64,000 bases of DNA from an uncultured Rhodopila sp. (GTDB lineage Bacteria > Pseudomonadota > Alphaproteobacteria > Acetobacterales > Acetobacteraceae): the NCBI GenBank assembly GCA_903932145.1, contig CAIZFE010000021.1, positions 1 through 64,000 of the forward strand, read 5' to 3'. Positions 62,855-64,000 of this stretch are shown here, piece after piece (position 1 is the stretch's first letter; each line of letters starts with the position of its first letter). The position numbers and the translations under genes were made by a program. The notes beneath the pieces were generated by a model. It did no database searches and was not told where the DNA came from. It saw nothing but the letters and a program-made list of their open reading frames with translations.

Positions 62855-63799
62855 ATGGACCACATCATCGGCCAGGCCCCGCCGGCTGCCGGACCCGCCG
62901 CAAATATGGCCAACATGATCGTCGATGGCGATCAGAAGACCTTTATGCAGGACGTGATCGAGGCCTCGCGCACGATCCCGGTCATCGTCGATTTTTGGGC
63001 GACCTGGTGCGGTCCGTGCAAGCAACTCACCCCGACTTTGGAGAAGGTGACCAAAGCCGCCGGTGGCCGCGTCAAACTGGTCAAGATCGACATCGACGCC
63101 AATCAGCAACTGGTGCGTCAGCTTACGCAGCTTGGCCTGCCCATGCAGTCCGTCCCGACCGTCGCCGCGTTCTGGCAGGGACAGATCGCCGATGTGTTCC
63201 AGGGCGCGCAGCCGGAGTCGGAAGTGAAGCGTTTCGTCGAGGCGCTGTTGAAAGCCTCCGGCGGCACCATGCCCACCGCCGACCTGCTGGCAGCGGCGAA
63301 AGCGGCGCTGGATGAAGGCGATGCGCAGCAGGCCGGTGAACTGTTCAGCGCGCTGCTCGGCGAGGAACCCGAGAACGGCGACGCCTGGGGCGGCCTGATT
63401 CGGGCGCTGATGGCCATGGGCCAGGAAGACGCGGCGGAAGACGCGCTGGCGCAGGTTCCGGAAAAGATCACCGATCACGCCGAGGTTTCGGGTGCCCGCA
63501 GCGCGCTGACGCTGGCGCGTGAAGGCCGAGCGGCGAAAGATCAGATGCAGTCGCTGCAGGACCGGCTGGCGGCGGACCCGGCGGATCATCAGGCTCGGTA
63601 CGATCTGGCGACGGCCTTGAACGCGATGAACGAACATGAGCAGGCGGCCGAAGCCCTGCTGGAAATCATCCGCCGTGCCCGCACCTGGAATGAAGGCGCC
63701 GCTCGGTTGCAGCTTCTGAAATTCTTTGAGGCCTGGGGTTCCGACGATCCCGCGACCTCGGCGGCCCGCCGGCGCTTGTCGGCATTGTTGTTTAGCTAG
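62855..63799 (+). CDS. cnoX: CnoX-type thioredoxin-fold co-chaperone
   Basis: A 314-residue protein with an N-terminal thioredoxin domain (residues 18-125) and C-terminal TPR-like helices (about 135-310), as in CnoX/YbbN. The active-site motif is WCGPCK near residue 53, with both cysteines present, unlike E. coli CnoX, which has SxxC. FWQGQIADVFQGAQPESEVKRFVEAL follows. CnoX holds chlorine-damaged proteins and passes them to GroEL or DnaK. The start at 62855 follows AGGA 10 bases upstream. It is followed after one base by a LON-domain gene. Confidence 0.92.
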   Translation: MDHIIGQAPPAAGPAANMANMIVDGDQKTFMQDVIEASRTIPVIVDFWATWCGPCKQLTPTLEKVTKAAGGRVKLVKIDIDANQQLVRQLTQLGLPMQSVPTVAAFWQGQIADVFQGAQPESEVKRFVEALLKASGGTMPTADLLAAAKAALDEGDAQQAGELFSALLGEEPENGDAWGGLIRALMAMGQEDAAEDALAQVPEKITDHAEVSGARSALTLAREGRAAKDQMQSLQDRLAADPADHQARYDLATALNAMNEHEQAAEALLEIIRRARTWNEGAARLQLLKFFEAWGSDDPATSAARRRLSALLFS

Positions 63800-64000
63800 A
63801 TGGCCGCGTTTCACCCACGGCTGGAGAGTTTGCCGTCCGAATTCGGGATCTTCCCGCTGGACGGCGCGCTGCTGCTGCCGCGGGGGAAGCTGCCGCTGAA
63901 CATTTTCGAAGCGCGTTATCTGGCGCTGACGCTGGACTCGCTGGCCGCCGGCCGGATGTTCGGCATGATCCAGCCCGATCCGCATGCGGCGGAACGCGGC
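63800..64000 (+). CDS. LON substrate-binding domain protein (partial)
   Basis: The first 67 residues of a protein cut by the window end. LPSEFGIFPLDGALLLPRG then LPLNIFEARYLALTLDSL is the start of a LON N-terminal (substrate-binding) domain, as in the small LON-domain proteins that follow cnoX in many alphaproteobacteria. The ATG at 63800 comes directly after the cnoX stop, so the two are co-transcribed. No protease domain can be judged. Confidence 0.85.
   Translation, partial: MAAFHPRLESLPSEFGIFPLDGALLLPRGKLPLNIFEARYLALTLDSLAAGRMFGMIQPDPHAAERG

Noticed and set aside
62852-63985. Minus-strand open frame opposite cnoX
   Set aside because: Antisense to a thioredoxin-domain protein with a CGPC site; a shadow.

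Overview
The window is GC-rich, densely coded DNA from a chromosome. Gene content points to an alphaproteobacterium, most likely Rhodospirillales/Acetobacteraceae: a hisB-hisH-hisA-hisF-hisE operon with a DUF2628 gene inside it, Acetobacteraceae-style hypothetical proteins, GcdH, CnoX, a TRAP transporter and oxc/frc. The taxonomic call is inferred from gene content only; no rRNA or tRNA gene was seen.

Layout. 1-5000: sequence without a confident gene, a hypothetical protein, two short inverted repeats, an SDR, a pcaF-type thiolase and a cidA/lrgB pair. 5066-6505 (minus): a membrane sensor with no output domain and no normal start codon. 6957-10730: a compact oxalate operon, gntR-oxc-frc. 10941-13046: an exported multicopper oxidase. 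13443-16912: a DEAD-box helicase with long low-complexity tails, overlapping glutaryl-CoA dehydrogenase. 16913-17647: a degenerate stretch with a group II intron-like hairpin. 17648-22833: an SDR, a CMD-family protein, a 3-hydroxyisobutyrate-dehydrogenase-like protein, an AarF/UbiB kinase, a higBA toxin-antitoxin pair and a DUF1217 protein. 22981-26835: a GntR regulator divergent from a dctP-dctQ-dctM TRAP transporter. 26896-31970: cytochrome P450, YecA-like protein, photolyase, phosphoesterase, SDR.

32060-39749 is an envelope-glycan block: hldE (ADP-heptose synthesis), a small duplicated-motif protein, a protein of about 1600 residues fusing three beta-sandwich-like repeats, GT2 and GT9 (heptosyltransferase-like) modules, and cysQ. 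40751-45059 is the histidine operon with two passengers (DUF2628, GNAT) and a HisE carrying a histone-like Lys/Ala tail. 45212-50979 is leucine/isovalerate catabolism (ivd, mccB, mccA), interrupted between ivd and mccB by a second RelE/HigA-type toxin-antitoxin pair. A third, AbrB/MazF-type pair at 51626-52204 has an intact antitoxin and a frameshifted toxin. 52351-55368 is a kinase / acyl-CoA dehydrogenase / SDR operon resembling the ACAD10/11 and levulinate (Lva) 4-hydroxyacyl-CoA pathway.

55411-64000: a cupin, a KefC/YbaL-type antiporter, a GH5-type hydrolase with three internal repeats and a type I secretion-like C-terminus, an AT-rich intergenic island, an ArsR-type regulator, prs, cnoX and the start of a LON-domain protein cut by the window end.

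Taken together the region is metabolically oriented (oxalate, leucine/isovaleryl-CoA, glutaryl-CoA, probable 4-hydroxy acids, C4-dicarboxylate-type uptake). The accessory signal lies in the toxin-antitoxin pairs, the intron-like remnant, the inverted repeats and the large glycosyltransferase fusion. Start sites were chosen by eye from ribosome-binding sites and family N-termini; stop positions are more certain than starts.
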